From: Candidatus Bathyarchaeota archaeon
GTDB taxonomy: Archaea; Thermoproteota; Bathyarchaeia; Bathyarchaeales; DTEX01
Assembly: GCA_018396555.1 (NCBI GenBank)
Contig: JAGTQL010000005.1
Coordinates: 1-32,727 of the forward strand
Reading direction: 5' to 3'
Length of the DNA stretch: 32,727 bases
Part shown: positions 1 to 7,420 of the stretch, piece after piece
How the letters are laid out: each line of letters starts with the position of its first letter
Numbering within the stretch: the first letter of the stretch is position 1
Notes under the pieces: model-generated
Told to the model about the DNA's origin: nothing
Database searches by the model: none
The model's input: only the letters and a program-made list of their open reading frames with translations
Made by a program: the position numbers and the translations under genes

Positions 1-47
1 GAGTAGTAAAAGAGAAATTGTTGGCATAGAGAATTTTGATTCACTAT

Positions 48-827
48 CTAAGGGGGATTTTCAGTTCCAGTTGTAACAGCGGATTCCTTCAGGCTCTCAT
101 CCGCCTTTATTTTTCTTATTGCTTCAATAATGCCATTTACCCATGCTTCAACAAGTTTTTCGCCCTTTTCTCTAGTTGCCTTCGTCGGATCCCCCACGTA
201 CCCCTCCGGGCAATATATGACCCAGTCGAATGGCGTGATGATAGGGGTCTCCTCTAAAGGTTTAGTTTTTGTTTTAGCGATTTTAGCCCGTTCCATCCGG
301 CAGAGGCTTGGATATAAATAAAGCATGAAGCTTGTTTCTATTTCGCAGGCATGACCAATTTCGCTTGTTTCTCTAATTTTGGGCAGAATTTCCCGTTCGA
401 ACGCCCAGGGTTCAGCCAGTATATAGAGTGAGTAATCGGTTTTTCTTGTCAGTCTGCTGGTGGCGAAGAGCCTTAAGATATTTGTGTTTCCCCCATGGCC
501 GTTTATTATCAAGATTTTCTTAAAACCGTTTCTAGAGATTTCTTCGCAGATGTTTTCTAAAAAGCTTAGGAGAACATCTTCCCTTATGTTTATGGCCCCT
601 GGAAATTGACGCATGTCTGCCACATAGCTATAGAATAGCGGAGGGAGCACTATGCTTGGCTCCTTTTCAGCAGCCCTTAACGCAACCTCATAGGCTACTA
701 ATCCATCAGTTCCAAGGGGAAGATGAGGCCCATGTTTCTCCAGCGAGCCTATTGGAATGACCGCAACGATGTCACCCCTCTTGGCAAGGTCGGACAGTTC
801 ATCCGCTGTGAGCTCCTCCCATCTCAT
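48..827 (-). CDS. Creatininase-family amidohydrolase
   Basis: A creatininase/creatinine amidohydrolase family protein (PF02633 type), predicted to be a metal-dependent cytosolic hydrolase of a cyclic or linear amide. The motif GSLEKHGPHLPLGTD near residues 32-46 (numbered from an upstream ATG at 842) gives the expected Glu, His and Asp metal ligands. INGHGGN near 113-119 supplies another ligand, and GHACEIETS holds the family Glu. About 260 residues is normal. I chose the ATG at 827 because GGAGTGA lies 5-6 bases upstream of it; the ATG at 842 has no ribosome site. It starts just after the amidohydrolase gene and is probably co-transcribed with it. Archaeal members include the riboflavin-pathway enzyme ArfB, but the amidohydrolase partner favours catabolism. 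The substrate is unknown. The stop is TAG. Confidence 0.88.
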   Translation of the reverse strand: MRWEELTADELSDLAKRGDIVAVIPIGSLEKHGPHLPLGTDGLVAYEVALRAAEKEPSIVLPPLFYSYVADMRQFPGAINIREDVLLSFLENICEEISRNGFKKILIINGHGGNTNILRLFATSRLTRKTDYSLYILAEPWAFEREILPKIRETSEIGHACEIETSFMLYLYPSLCRMERAKIAKTKTKPLEETPIITPFDWVIYCPEGYVGDPTKATREKGEKLVEAWVNGIIEAIRKIKADESLKESAVTTGTENPP

Positions 828-843
828 AATGATCACTCCCATA

Positions 844-1728
844 TTATTTCAAGCCTAGAAATCTAAGCGCGTTTTCACCCATTATCTTGTTGACGACCTC
901 CATTGAGGCGCCTATAACCTGTCTTAAAATAGATGCGTCCCTTGCGATATGGAGTCTTCCATGCTCCAGTCCGCCGGCAACGCAATCTGTGCCGAAAAGC
1001 ATATGATCTTCCGCTCCGTAGGCTATAAGTTTTTGAAGGGAATCTTTCCTATACATCAATGGGGTGCCAGGTGTTATGTCTATAAACATCTGCATTCTCC
1101 TTTCGCTGCCTCCGATCTCTTCAAGGGCCGCTCTAAACCTGCCCCATAGAGCTAAGCATTCGTCAACCCAGGGCCAGCTTATATGCGCTAAGGCGAACCT
1201 GAAATTTGGAAAGCTTAGAAGAACCTCATAGTTTACTGGTCTGCAGAATCTTGATGAATCCTTAAAGCCGAACAGTATGCCGGAGTGAAAGATTACTGGA
1301 ACGCCGAGAGCCTCGATTTTTTCATAGATTGGATACATGAACTCATCATATGGGTACCAGTGGTCTGGGATCATCTTGACGCCCCTGATCTCCCTTGATG
1401 AAACTGCCCACTCTAAAATTTGAGCGGCATCTTTCAGCCTCGGCTCAAGCCAGACAAAACCTATGATTCTGTCCGGCGCCTCCCTCTGAAGCCTAGAGAT
1501 GAACTCCACAGACTCTCTCTGCTTCTCAGATGTCACATCGGAATAACTGAACTCTAAATGCCTAGTTACGCCAGCAACGGTTTTAGGAATTATCCTATCG
1601 CTGGGAACCGAAACCGGGTAGGGTGAGAAGATCACCGCCTTATCTATTCCAGCCCTATCCATCCCTTTAATAACAGCATCAACCGTTTCCGAACCCAAAC
1701 TATGAATATGGCAATCAACAATCCTCAT
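844..1728 (-). CDS. Amidohydrolase (TIM-barrel, amidohydrolase_2 type)
   Basis: A metal-dependent hydrolase or decarboxylase of the amidohydrolase superfamily, 294 residues. The start MRIVDCHIH carries the HxH metal motif at residues 7-9. A His follows in VIFHSGI (mid-protein), another in ALAHISWPW, and the catalytic Asp is in LFGTDC near residue 250, which is the usual order. The ATG is preceded by AGGTG at 8 bases, and a TATA-like CTTATATAG lies further upstream at about 1744-1752 on this strand. It ends one base before the upstream ATG of the creatininase gene, so the two probably form an operon for breakdown of an amide, lactone or cyclic compound. The superfamily is too broad to name a substrate. 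Confidence 0.85.
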   Translation of the reverse strand: MRIVDCHIHSLGSETVDAVIKGMDRAGIDKAVIFSPYPVSVPSDRIIPKTVAGVTRHLEFSYSDVTSEKQRESVEFISRLQREAPDRIIGFVWLEPRLKDAAQILEWAVSSREIRGVKMIPDHWYPYDEFMYPIYEKIEALGVPVIFHSGILFGFKDSSRFCRPVNYEVLLSFPNFRFALAHISWPWVDECLALWGRFRAALEEIGGSERRMQMFIDITPGTPLMYRKDSLQKLIAYGAEDHMLFGTDCVAGGLEHGRLHIARDASILRQVIGASMEVVNKIMGENALRFLGLK

Positions 1729-1912
1729 ACAGATGCACCTAAAACTATATAAGCTAACATATGATAAAACTTTTGTAGGCTTTCACCCTAGAAACAGGAC
1801 ATTAATTTGACTAGGCACAGAATACGCCGGAATAGTTTAAGAAAAGATAAAAATTATTAAAGACTAAATAAACACAATCTTAAAGATATTGTGAGAAAAA
1901 AAGACTTTGGGC

Positions 1913-2012
1913 GGGCCGGTAGTCTAGCGCGGTTAGGACATCCCTAACTTAGGAACCTAAAGCAGCCCTTACGAGGCTGAGGTCGCCGGTTCAAGTCCGG
2001 CCCGGCCCACCA
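1913..2012 (+). tRNA. tRNA-Val(UAC) with a non-canonical intron
   Basis: A complete cloverleaf after removal of 22 bases. The acceptor stem GGGCCGG (1913-1919) pairs with CCGGCCC (2002-2008). The D stem is GTCT/GGAC (1922-1925, 1936-1939). The anticodon stem CAGCC/GGCTG (1963-1967, 1975-1979) closes the loop CTTACGA with anticodon TAC at 1970-1972. The T stem is GCCGG/CCGGC (1985-1989, 1997-2001). The discriminator is A2009 and CCA is encoded at 2010-2012. A TATA-like CTTAAAGAT at 1879-1887 is about 26-34 bases upstream. The exons agree closely with the tRNA-Val(CAC) gene at 23 kb. Confidence 0.9.
1940..1961 (+). other. 22-nt tRNA intron between positions 25 and 26
   Basis: The intron sits at the base of the D stem, not in the anticodon loop. 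A bulge-helix-bulge fits. TAGG (1934-1937) pairs with CCTA (1956-1959). The 5' bulge ACA is cut after AC (1939), and the 3' bulge AAG is cut after AA (1961). Splicing restores GGAC-G-CAGCC, which has the same GGACG as the CAC isoacceptor. The inner helix is weak (TCC/GGA with one unpaired A), so this is a relaxed motif of the kind the archaeal splicing endonuclease can accept. Confidence 0.78.
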
Positions 2013-2145
2013 AAATCTTAAGAGAGGCTTGAGATAGGGCTGTTCCCGCTCAGTTTTGATTTGGGGATCATGTAAAAAATAGGCGTTATTTTTATGGAAA
2101 AATATAAAGATAAAGAAAACCACATGAAAAGTGAGGTGAAGCATT

Positions 2146-2448
2146 ATGGTAGTTGATGGCGTCTATGAGATTACGATGCAGACCCCGATGGGAGAACATA
2201 GGGGTAAATTAACGCTTAAGACGTACGGTAATGTTCTAATGGGCACGAATGAGACCCCGCTGGGCACTATTAGTTTTACAGGCACAGTAGAAGATGATGA
2301 GATTCAGTAGGCAGAGCGTTTGGAAACTCCGATGGGCTCGGTAACTATAACCTGTAAGGGCGTTGTAGAGAGGGATAAAATATTAGGGCAAGTAATCACT
2401 CCATTTGGCAGCATACCCTTTGAAGGCGAGCGGAAAAGTTGTGAGTAG
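2146..2448 (+). pseudogene. Small beta-rich protein with TPxG repeats, interrupted by in-frame TAG
   Basis: An ORF of 100 codons plus stop, starting at an ATG with GAGGTGA 6 bases upstream. It is coherent throughout except for TAG at 2308-2310 (codon 55). Both halves carry the same pattern: TPMG near residue 13, TPLG near 38, TPMG near 61, TPFG near 84, and the ending PFEGER. This matches a family of about 100-residue hypothetical proteins built of short repeated beta hairpins, function unknown. From memory of that family the interrupted position is usually Trp (TGG), which one G-to-A change would turn into TAG. It is probably a recent nonsense mutation, with sequencing error or readthrough as alternatives. 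It stands alone between tRNA-Val and the dehydrogenase, with an AT-rich promoter region upstream. Confidence 0.65.
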
Positions 2449-2527
2449 AAGAAATTGTAAATCCGCGCTTTGCTTTCTAACGCGCTAAAATTATCTATGC
2501 AGCCGTTTTTCTTGGAGGTTGTTGTTT

Positions 2528-3508
2528 TTGGGAAGATTTAGGGTTGTAATAACCGATTCGGATTATGGTTCTCATGAAGTTGAGGAGGAGGTTCTATCCA
2601 GTATAGGCGCTGACCTTATTAAGTTTCAATGTAGAACCGAAGATGATGTTATTCGATGCTGCAGCGACGCCGATGGATTACTGAATCAGTACGCTCCGAT
2701 AACTAGAAGGGTTATTGAGGGTCTTCAAAAGGCGAAGATAATTGTTCGATATGGAGTTGGAGTTGATAACATAGATGTTGATGCGGCCACGGAGAAGGGA
2801 ATATTTGTTGCAAACGTCATATACGATGTTACTGATGTTGCGGATCATGCCCTTAGCCTAATTTTATCATTGGTTAGGAAAATCGTTTGGGCTGATCGCA
2901 ATGTTAAGGGGAATAAATGGGATTGGAAAACTGTTCAGCCGATATCTAGGCTGAAGGATAAAATTGTTGGCATAATAGGTTTCGGCAGGATTGGAAGAAA
3001 GGTTGCACAGAGACTTAGAGGTTTCGAAGTTAAAATAGTGGCTTACGACCCCTACGTTCCAAGAGAAACATTCAGAGAATATGGTGTCGAAAAGATTGAC
3101 TTTGAAGCTCTAATCAAGGAATCGGACATAATTACAATTCACATACCGCTCACTAATGAAACGAGACATATGATAGGTGAGAAGGAGCTTAAAAGCATGA
3201 AGCGGGAGGCCATCATAGTTAATGTTTCCAGGGGCGGCATAATCGATGAGAAAGCGCTGTGCAAAGCCCTTGAGGAGAGGCGGATAGCAGGAGCAGGCCT
3301 AGATGTTCTGGAGGAGGAGCCGCCGGCTAAAGATAATCCGCTGCTGAGGCTGGACAACGTAATAATTACGCCTCACATGGCTTGGTACTCAAACAGGTCG
3401 CTGGATGAGATACGTAGAAAAGCCGCTGAAGAAGTTGCCAGAGTTCTAAGCGGTCAGATCCCAGTGAACCTGGTGAATAGAGATGTGCTTAAGAAACTGA
3501 ACCTTTAA
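2528..3508 (+). CDS. D-isomer-specific 2-hydroxyacid dehydrogenase (PGDH/CtBP-like)
   Basis: An NAD-dependent 2-hydroxyacid dehydrogenase of the phosphoglycerate dehydrogenase / C-terminal-binding-protein group, about 326 residues. The Rossmann motif is GFGRIG, near residue 155. The catalytic triad is visible as Arg in NVSRGGIID, Glu in LDVLEEEP and His in ITPHMAWYS. The ending KLNL, with no ACT domain, makes a short-form enzyme. Several TTG codons open the frame; the one at 2528 is 9 bases from GGAGG (2514-2518), whereas the TTG at 2519 directly abuts it, so I chose 2528. It overlaps the end of the convergent membrane gene by about 20 bases. The substrate (phosphoglycerate, glyoxylate or another 2-oxoacid) is open. 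Confidence 0.88.
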   Translation: MGRFRVVITDSDYGSHEVEEEVLSSIGADLIKFQCRTEDDVIRCCSDADGLLNQYAPITRRVIEGLQKAKIIVRYGVGVDNIDVDAATEKGIFVANVIYDVTDVADHALSLILSLVRKIVWADRNVKGNKWDWKTVQPISRLKDKIVGIIGFGRIGRKVAQRLRGFEVKIVAYDPYVPRETFREYGVEKIDFEALIKESDIITIHIPLTNETRHMIGEKELKSMKREAIIVNVSRGGIIDEKALCKALEERRIAGAGLDVLEEEPPAKDNPLLRLDNVIITPHMAWYSNRSLDEIRRKAAEEVARVLSGQIPVNLVNRDVLKKLNL

Positions 3509-4002
3509 TGAAAAATCTCCTATAGGCAAGATATACGTAAAAAGCCACGCCTAAAAGCCCAGTCCATACGCAGAAACTATAGATTTCCAGCGTTAATGCG
3601 GGCTCATAAAGCGGATTAAGCATTAATGGATAGAGCGGCTTTATGTCGCCATATAACGGCGAGTCCAGTAGAACATGTAGCACCATGCCGGAGATTCCAG
3701 CAACCATGAAAGGTTTAGCTTTTGCCGCCCGTTCCTCTTCTAGTAGGAAAGATTTGAAAAAAATCATGAAAGATCCCCTTTATGAAGAACATTATGCAGC
3801 CTAAGGCTAAACCCAGGATTGACGCGGAAAGAAACGTGTGCACATACCCATGCAGTGGATAATGAAGACCAAAGACAAAAACTATGAATGGTTCAACATC
3901 CACAATAATGTTTGCCAGGAAAAATGTGGGGGCATGCATACGTTTTCTAAGAGGAAGCCCAAAGCATAGGGCTGGTCCAAGATGAAATGGTGTAAATGGC
4001 AG
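3489..4002 (-). pseudogene. YdjM-like (DUF457-type) membrane protein, split by a frameshift
   Basis: Two overlapping reading frames together make one multi-spanning membrane protein of about 170 residues, of the metal-dependent-hydrolase-like YdjM/DUF457 type. The N-terminal part reads PFTPFHLGPALCFGLP, then LANIIVDVEP and YPLHGYVHTF. The C-terminal part has GISGMVLHVLLDSPLYGD and LYPL. The His and Asp residues in these membrane segments are the family hallmark. The frames change at a run of seven T (minus strand, near 3758-3764); six T would restore one frame. No ATG precedes LPFTPF: a TAA lies two codons upstream and the only codon in place is CTG (4000-4002). It may be a real pseudogene, a homopolymer sequencing error or a slippage site. 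Confidence 0.65.
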
Positions 4003-4064
4003 CTTTTAGCCAGCTCCAAGTTTAATATTTTCTTCATCATATTTGTGGCAAATTAGGCTGCGCT

Positions 4065-5072
4065 TCATTTAGGTTTAGCGCCTCTCCTTTTAGCAAGCAG
4101 CAGTGTAAACTCTACGGCGGCGACGGTAGCAGCCACAAATGTTGCTGCCTGAAAAGCCGCTAGCTGATTTTTTAGGCTTTCCGCTTCAGCCTTTAAAGAT
4201 TCAGTGAGCTTCTTAACTTCCATTTCCAGTTCCCTCATAGCCCTCCACCTCCTTAAGCCCTCGAAGAGTTGTTTAGCATTATATCGGAACATTTGCGTTA
4301 AATTCCCGGTTCCAGGGATTGCTCCGGGAAAGTTTGTTAGAACAACATGTTCTGCTCCAACCTCAGAAGCTATTGAAGCCCCAAATTCAGCGCTTATCTG
4401 AAGATTATCGATTATTAATGCAGCGCTTTCATTACGCGCTTTATCAATAATGTTTGCTATGTCGCTGGCTGAGAGGGTTTCAGGCGGATCATATGTTGCG
4501 ACAACTTTAAACCCAATCCACTCAACAAAGGTTTTTTGCCACTTCATGCATATTACGCTGACGCCCTCAACGCCTAAGGATTGGGCTTCTCTTCTTATCT
4601 CATCCGCCACAGAATCCGCAGCGTCAAGCATACTTGATACTTTGCTGCTGAAATCCTTTGAGAGCGCCATGCTAAGGTTTCCGCCAATTATTCTTATGCA
4701 GCTTTTTGCACCCGCAGGCGTGTTATATGTCCCAGGAACCTTAACTTGCATTAGATCTTCGTTAACAGCAGCCTCAATTAGATCTCCAAGCCAAGGTTTC
4801 TCGCCCGGTATGTCATGATAGAATAGTATTTTTGCTTTGCTTAGGGCGTATATGTCGCTTGGCTTCATATCGTAGTCGGTTGGGCAAAGGCTCGGGTTCA
4901 CTAGGACGATGACGTCCAAATCGTCGCCGGCAATCTCCTTAACTATTGAACCTAGAACATTCGTCGTGCATACTATTATCGGCTTCTCACCTTCTTCAGC
5001 GGCTGCAGCTGGCAATATAGCGCTTAAGATTAAGAGCGCTGCCAAAAACATTGTTGCCTCATTAACCTTCAT
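4065..5072 (-). CDS. Membrane-anchored metal ABC transporter substrate-binding protein (ZnuA-like, altered ligands)
   Basis: The extracellular binding protein of a metal-type ABC importer, 335 residues. A signal peptide (residues 1-25, ending PAAAA) precedes the start typical of the family, PIIVCTTNVLGSIVKEIAG. Other family landmarks are KPSDIYALSKAKILFYHD and RYNAKQLFEGL. The usual four metal ligands are not evident: the DPHxYEPTPSD position reads CPTDYDMKPSD, the DPHVWL and HDAFGYF positions are replaced (the latter reads MKWQKTF), and the final Asp is Asn in LTNFPGA. Candidate replacements are Cys, His and Asp nearby. The C-terminus is a charged coiled coil (about 280-307) and a transmembrane anchor. 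It overlaps the permease gene by 11 bases with GGAGGTGGAGAA before its ATG. A NikR site at the operon start suggests nickel. Confidence 0.82.
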   Translation of the reverse strand: MKVNEATMFLAALLILSAILPAAAAEEGEKPIIVCTTNVLGSIVKEIAGDDLDVIVLVNPSLCPTDYDMKPSDIYALSKAKILFYHDIPGEKPWLGDLIEAAVNEDLMQVKVPGTYNTPAGAKSCIRIIGGNLSMALSKDFSSKVSSMLDAADSVADEIRREAQSLGVEGVSVICMKWQKTFVEWIGFKVVATYDPPETLSASDIANIIDKARNESAALIIDNLQISAEFGASIASEVGAEHVVLTNFPGAIPGTGNLTQMFRYNAKQLFEGLRRWRAMRELEMEVKKLTESLKAEAESLKNQLAAFQAATFVAATVAAVEFTLLLAKRRGAKPK

Positions 5073-5889
5073 TTCTCCACCTCCTTCTCCTTTTAGGTGA
5101 AAGGATGACTGAGACTGCGAATATTAGGGTTGAAATGAGGGCTATGCATGAGCCTATGGGTATGTCGAAAAATAGAGATGCGAAGAAGCCGGCTATACAT
5201 GATGCGGTCCCGATAATCGGTGAGAGAAAAATAATTTTCCTCATGTCATGCAAATATTGAAGAGCCGATGATGCAGGGTTAAAAAGGAGCGCGTAAACAA
5301 GCAATCCGCCTACGAGCTTCAATGATAAGGCCACAGTTATCCCGGCTAGGAAAATCATGAAGTATACGAATATCTTAGTATTTATTCCATCAGCCTCAGC
5401 CATCTTCTTATCGAACATTATTGTGAAAAGCTCTTTCCAGAAGAGGTAGATTAGGGCAAGGGTTATGGAGCATAACGCTATCAAGTAAACTAGGTCTCTG
5501 TTTGTTATGGACACTATGCTTCCCCAAAGAACGCTTGCAACCTCGCTTGAAAGCCCAATCTGAGGTGAAAACGTTAAGAAGATGAATGCTAAAGCCATGT
5601 TGAGCGAGAACGCTATGCTTGTTATTGTGTCGATGGGCAGCCTGGCTTTATCAGCAGCCGGACCTATGAAGACAGCGGTGGCCGCTGAGAAAACTATGGC
5701 GGTTAACAGGGGGTCAACGGATAAGGCTACGCCTAAAGCTGCGCCTGCAAATGCGCTATGCGACATTGAATAGCCTATAGTTGAAAGTCTCATTTTCACA
5801 ACGAATACCCCTATTAAGCCGCCGAGCAAGCCTATGAATACGCAGCCTAAAAGCGCCCTTTGAAAAATCGCATACTCAAGATATATCAT
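5062..5889 (-). CDS. Metal ABC transporter permease (ZnuB-like, ABC-3 family)
   Basis: The membrane channel of the same importer, 275 residues, of the ABC-3 (ZnuB/MntB/TroC) family. It opens with YAIFQRALLGCVFIGLLGGLIGVFVV. The conserved MRLSTIGYSMSHSAFAGAALGVAL is the usual region where the ATPase docks. Seven to eight hydrophobic segments follow, with GGLLVYALLFNPASSA as a recognisable family stretch and a final helix near 245-265. Its ATG overlaps the ATPase stop (ATGA), and its 3' end overlaps the binding-protein start, so the three genes are translationally coupled in the order ATPase, permease, binding protein. The metal cannot be read from the permease itself. Confidence 0.88.
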   Translation of the reverse strand: MIYLEYAIFQRALLGCVFIGLLGGLIGVFVVKMRLSTIGYSMSHSAFAGAALGVALSVDPLLTAIVFSAATAVFIGPAADKARLPIDTITSIAFSLNMALAFIFLTFSPQIGLSSEVASVLWGSIVSITNRDLVYLIALCSITLALIYLFWKELFTIMFDKKMAEADGINTKIFVYFMIFLAGITVALSLKLVGGLLVYALLFNPASSALQYLHDMRKIIFLSPIIGTASCIAGFFASLFFDIPIGSCIALISTLIFAVSVILSPKRRRRWRNEG

Positions 5890-6668
5890 CCATTATGCCT
5901 CCAGAAACCCGAGAAATTCCATTTTTCAATCAGCGCCAGCGCCTTTCTAGGTTCGCAGTCAGCAATTATCCTACCGCTATTCATGACTATTGTCCTGCTG
6001 CATGATTCCGCCATCTGACGCAGATCATGGGTGACTATTATCGTGGTTAAATTATGTTCACTACTTATCTGGGCTATTAATTTAGAAATTTTATCACGTG
6101 ATTCAGGATCAAGGTTGCTGAACGGTTCATCCAGCAAGAGTATTTTCGGCTCCTTAGCTATGGCTCTGGCAATCATAACTTTCTGCTGCTGTCCACCGGA
6201 AAGCTTCCCAATCGGTTTGTTGGCTAAATCTTCGATCTCCAGAAGCCTCATGGCTTCGATCGCTTTCTCTTTATCCTCCTTACTGGGCCTACTTATAACC
6301 CCGATCTTACCATATCTGCCCATTAAAACAACATCTAGGGCAGTGTAGGGCTCTCCAGGGTCGACCATAAAGTCCTGCGGCACATAGCCTATTTGACACC
6401 TAACCTCCCTTCCATACTTCTGCACGTCTAAGTTTAGAACCGAAATATGCCCCTTAAATATCGGCAGTAAACCATTTATCGTCTCAAGGAGGGTTGTTTT
6501 TCCAGCGGCGTTAGGTCCTATAACATAAGCAAACTCGCTCTTCTCAAAAGCAAGATTAACATCCCTAATTGCAGGTCTCTTCTCGCCCTCATACACTGTT
6601 GAAACATCCCTAAGTTCGATCACCGATGCCATCCTGCTCAGTCGCCGCTTTAAACGCTTACCATCCAT
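5886..6668 (-). CDS. Metal ABC transporter ATPase (ZnuC-like)
   Basis: The cytoplasmic ATPase of the importer, 260 residues. It has Walker A GPNAAGKT near residue 53, the Q-loop GYVPQDF, the signature LSGGQQQK near 158, Walker B ILLLDEP and the H-switch VTHD. The N-terminal 12 residues (MDGKRLKRRLSR) look unlike the family, and the ATG of MASVIELRDV is an alternative start. The upstream ATG would suit a nearly leaderless transcript, because a TATA-like AATTTTTAAG lies at 6701-6710. The NikR-type operator at 6670-6697 sits between that box and the start codon, so NikR with nickel would be expected to shut the operon off. Confidence 0.9.
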   Translation of the reverse strand: MDGKRLKRRLSRMASVIELRDVSTVYEGEKRPAIRDVNLAFEKSEFAYVIGPNAAGKTTLLETINGLLPIFKGHISVLNLDVQKYGREVRCQIGYVPQDFMVDPGEPYTALDVVLMGRYGKIGVISRPSKEDKEKAIEAMRLLEIEDLANKPIGKLSGGQQQKVMIARAIAKEPKILLLDEPFSNLDPESRDKISKLIAQISSEHNLTTIIVTHDLRQMAESCSRTIVMNSGRIIADCEPRKALALIEKWNFSGFWRHNG

Positions 6669-6669
6669 G

Positions 6670-6697
6670 ATGTTACTAAAAAATTATAATGTAACAC
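6670..6697. promoter_or_regulatory. Candidate NikR operator
   Basis: ATGTTAC (6670-6676), 14 bases, then GTAACAC (6691-6697). This differs at one base from GTGTTAC-N13/14-GTAACAC, the NikR site I recall from comparative-genomic work on archaea and deltaproteobacteria. It begins two bases upstream of the importer ATPase start and overlaps the expected transcription start. A complete nikR faces it across the same intergenic region. Pairing of the operator with this particular promoter is seen; repression is inferred. Confidence 0.72.
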
Positions 6698-6972
6698 AAA
6701 CTTAAAAATTTAACCCCTAAGGGCATGTTCAAGCGCTTCTCACAGCCATCCTAAACCTACCCCTTCCCCCAGCATGCTAGGACCAATATAATAAGCGAGA
6801 CTGATATAACCATAAAACTTTACTGACCAAACAGCCTAGGGGTTCTCTTAAAATTCTTTACATTTAAAAAAGGTTCTCGGCGCTTCAGTGCACGTGAGAA
6901 ATGGAGCCCTTAGGTTTTAGGAATTAAAAAATTTTAACTATAACCATACCCCAAATTATCTTTGGTGTCTGA
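6698..6972. other. Intergenic region between the importer operon and nikR
   Basis: This is the remainder of a 304-base gap. It holds a TATA-like element for the leftward operon at 6701-6710 and an AT-rich stretch at about 6924-6945 that may serve nikR. I see no ORF, RNA fold or further copy of the NikR site in it. Confidence 0.5.
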
Positions 6973-7389
6973 ATGCAAGATAAAGCGGGCGTTGTACGTT
7001 TTAGCGTTTCACTTCCACCGACACTTGTTGAGGAATTTGACAGCGCCTGGAAGAGCATGAATTATGAGAACCGTTCTAAAGCCGTTCATGACGCCATGCG
7101 AACCTTTATAAGCGAATTTAAGTGGACACGCGGGGAAACGGAGCAGATGGCCGGGGCAATACTCATCCTATACTATTTAGATAAGCCCAACCTCCTAGAG
7201 AAGATCATGGAAATCCAGCATAAATTCAGAAATATAATATCATCAACGACGCACATACATCTAGAAGAGGATAAATGCCTAGAGATGATTGCAGTTAACG
7301 GTAAAGCTGGCGAAATAAGAAATCTAGCGCAGGAGTTAATGGCTAAGAAAGGCGTTAAGCAAGTTAAAATTGCTGTGGTATCGCCCTAA
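6973..7389 (+). CDS. nikR: Nickel-responsive regulator NikR
   Basis: A ribbon-helix-helix DNA-binding protein with a C-terminal nickel-binding ACT-like domain, 138 residues, the standard NikR length. The N-terminal strand VVRFSVSLPPTLVEEFD and the following helices (to about 50) form the DNA-binding part. The four nickel ligands are all present at His83, His94, His96 and Cys102, with exactly the spacing of E. coli His76, His87, His89 and Cys95. The ATG has GGTG about 5-9 bases upstream. It is transcribed away from the ZnuABC-like operon, whose promoter carries a NikR-type palindrome, so that operon is the evident target. No such site is seen directly before nikR itself. Confidence 0.95.
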   Translation: MQDKAGVVRFSVSLPPTLVEEFDSAWKSMNYENRSKAVHDAMRTFISEFKWTRGETEQMAGAILILYYLDKPNLLEKIMEIQHKFRNIISSTTHIHLEEDKCLEMIAVNGKAGEIRNLAQELMAKKGVKQVKIAVVSP

Positions 7390-7420
7390 CAGAATCCCTC
7401 CATATTTCTTCTCCAAGCGG

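Noticed and set aside
1930-1979. Reading the tRNA at 1.9 kb as a class II (Leu) tRNA with anticodon UAG in CTTAGGA
   Set aside because: The flanking bases do not pair as an anticodon stem, and the D arm and acceptor match tRNA-Val.
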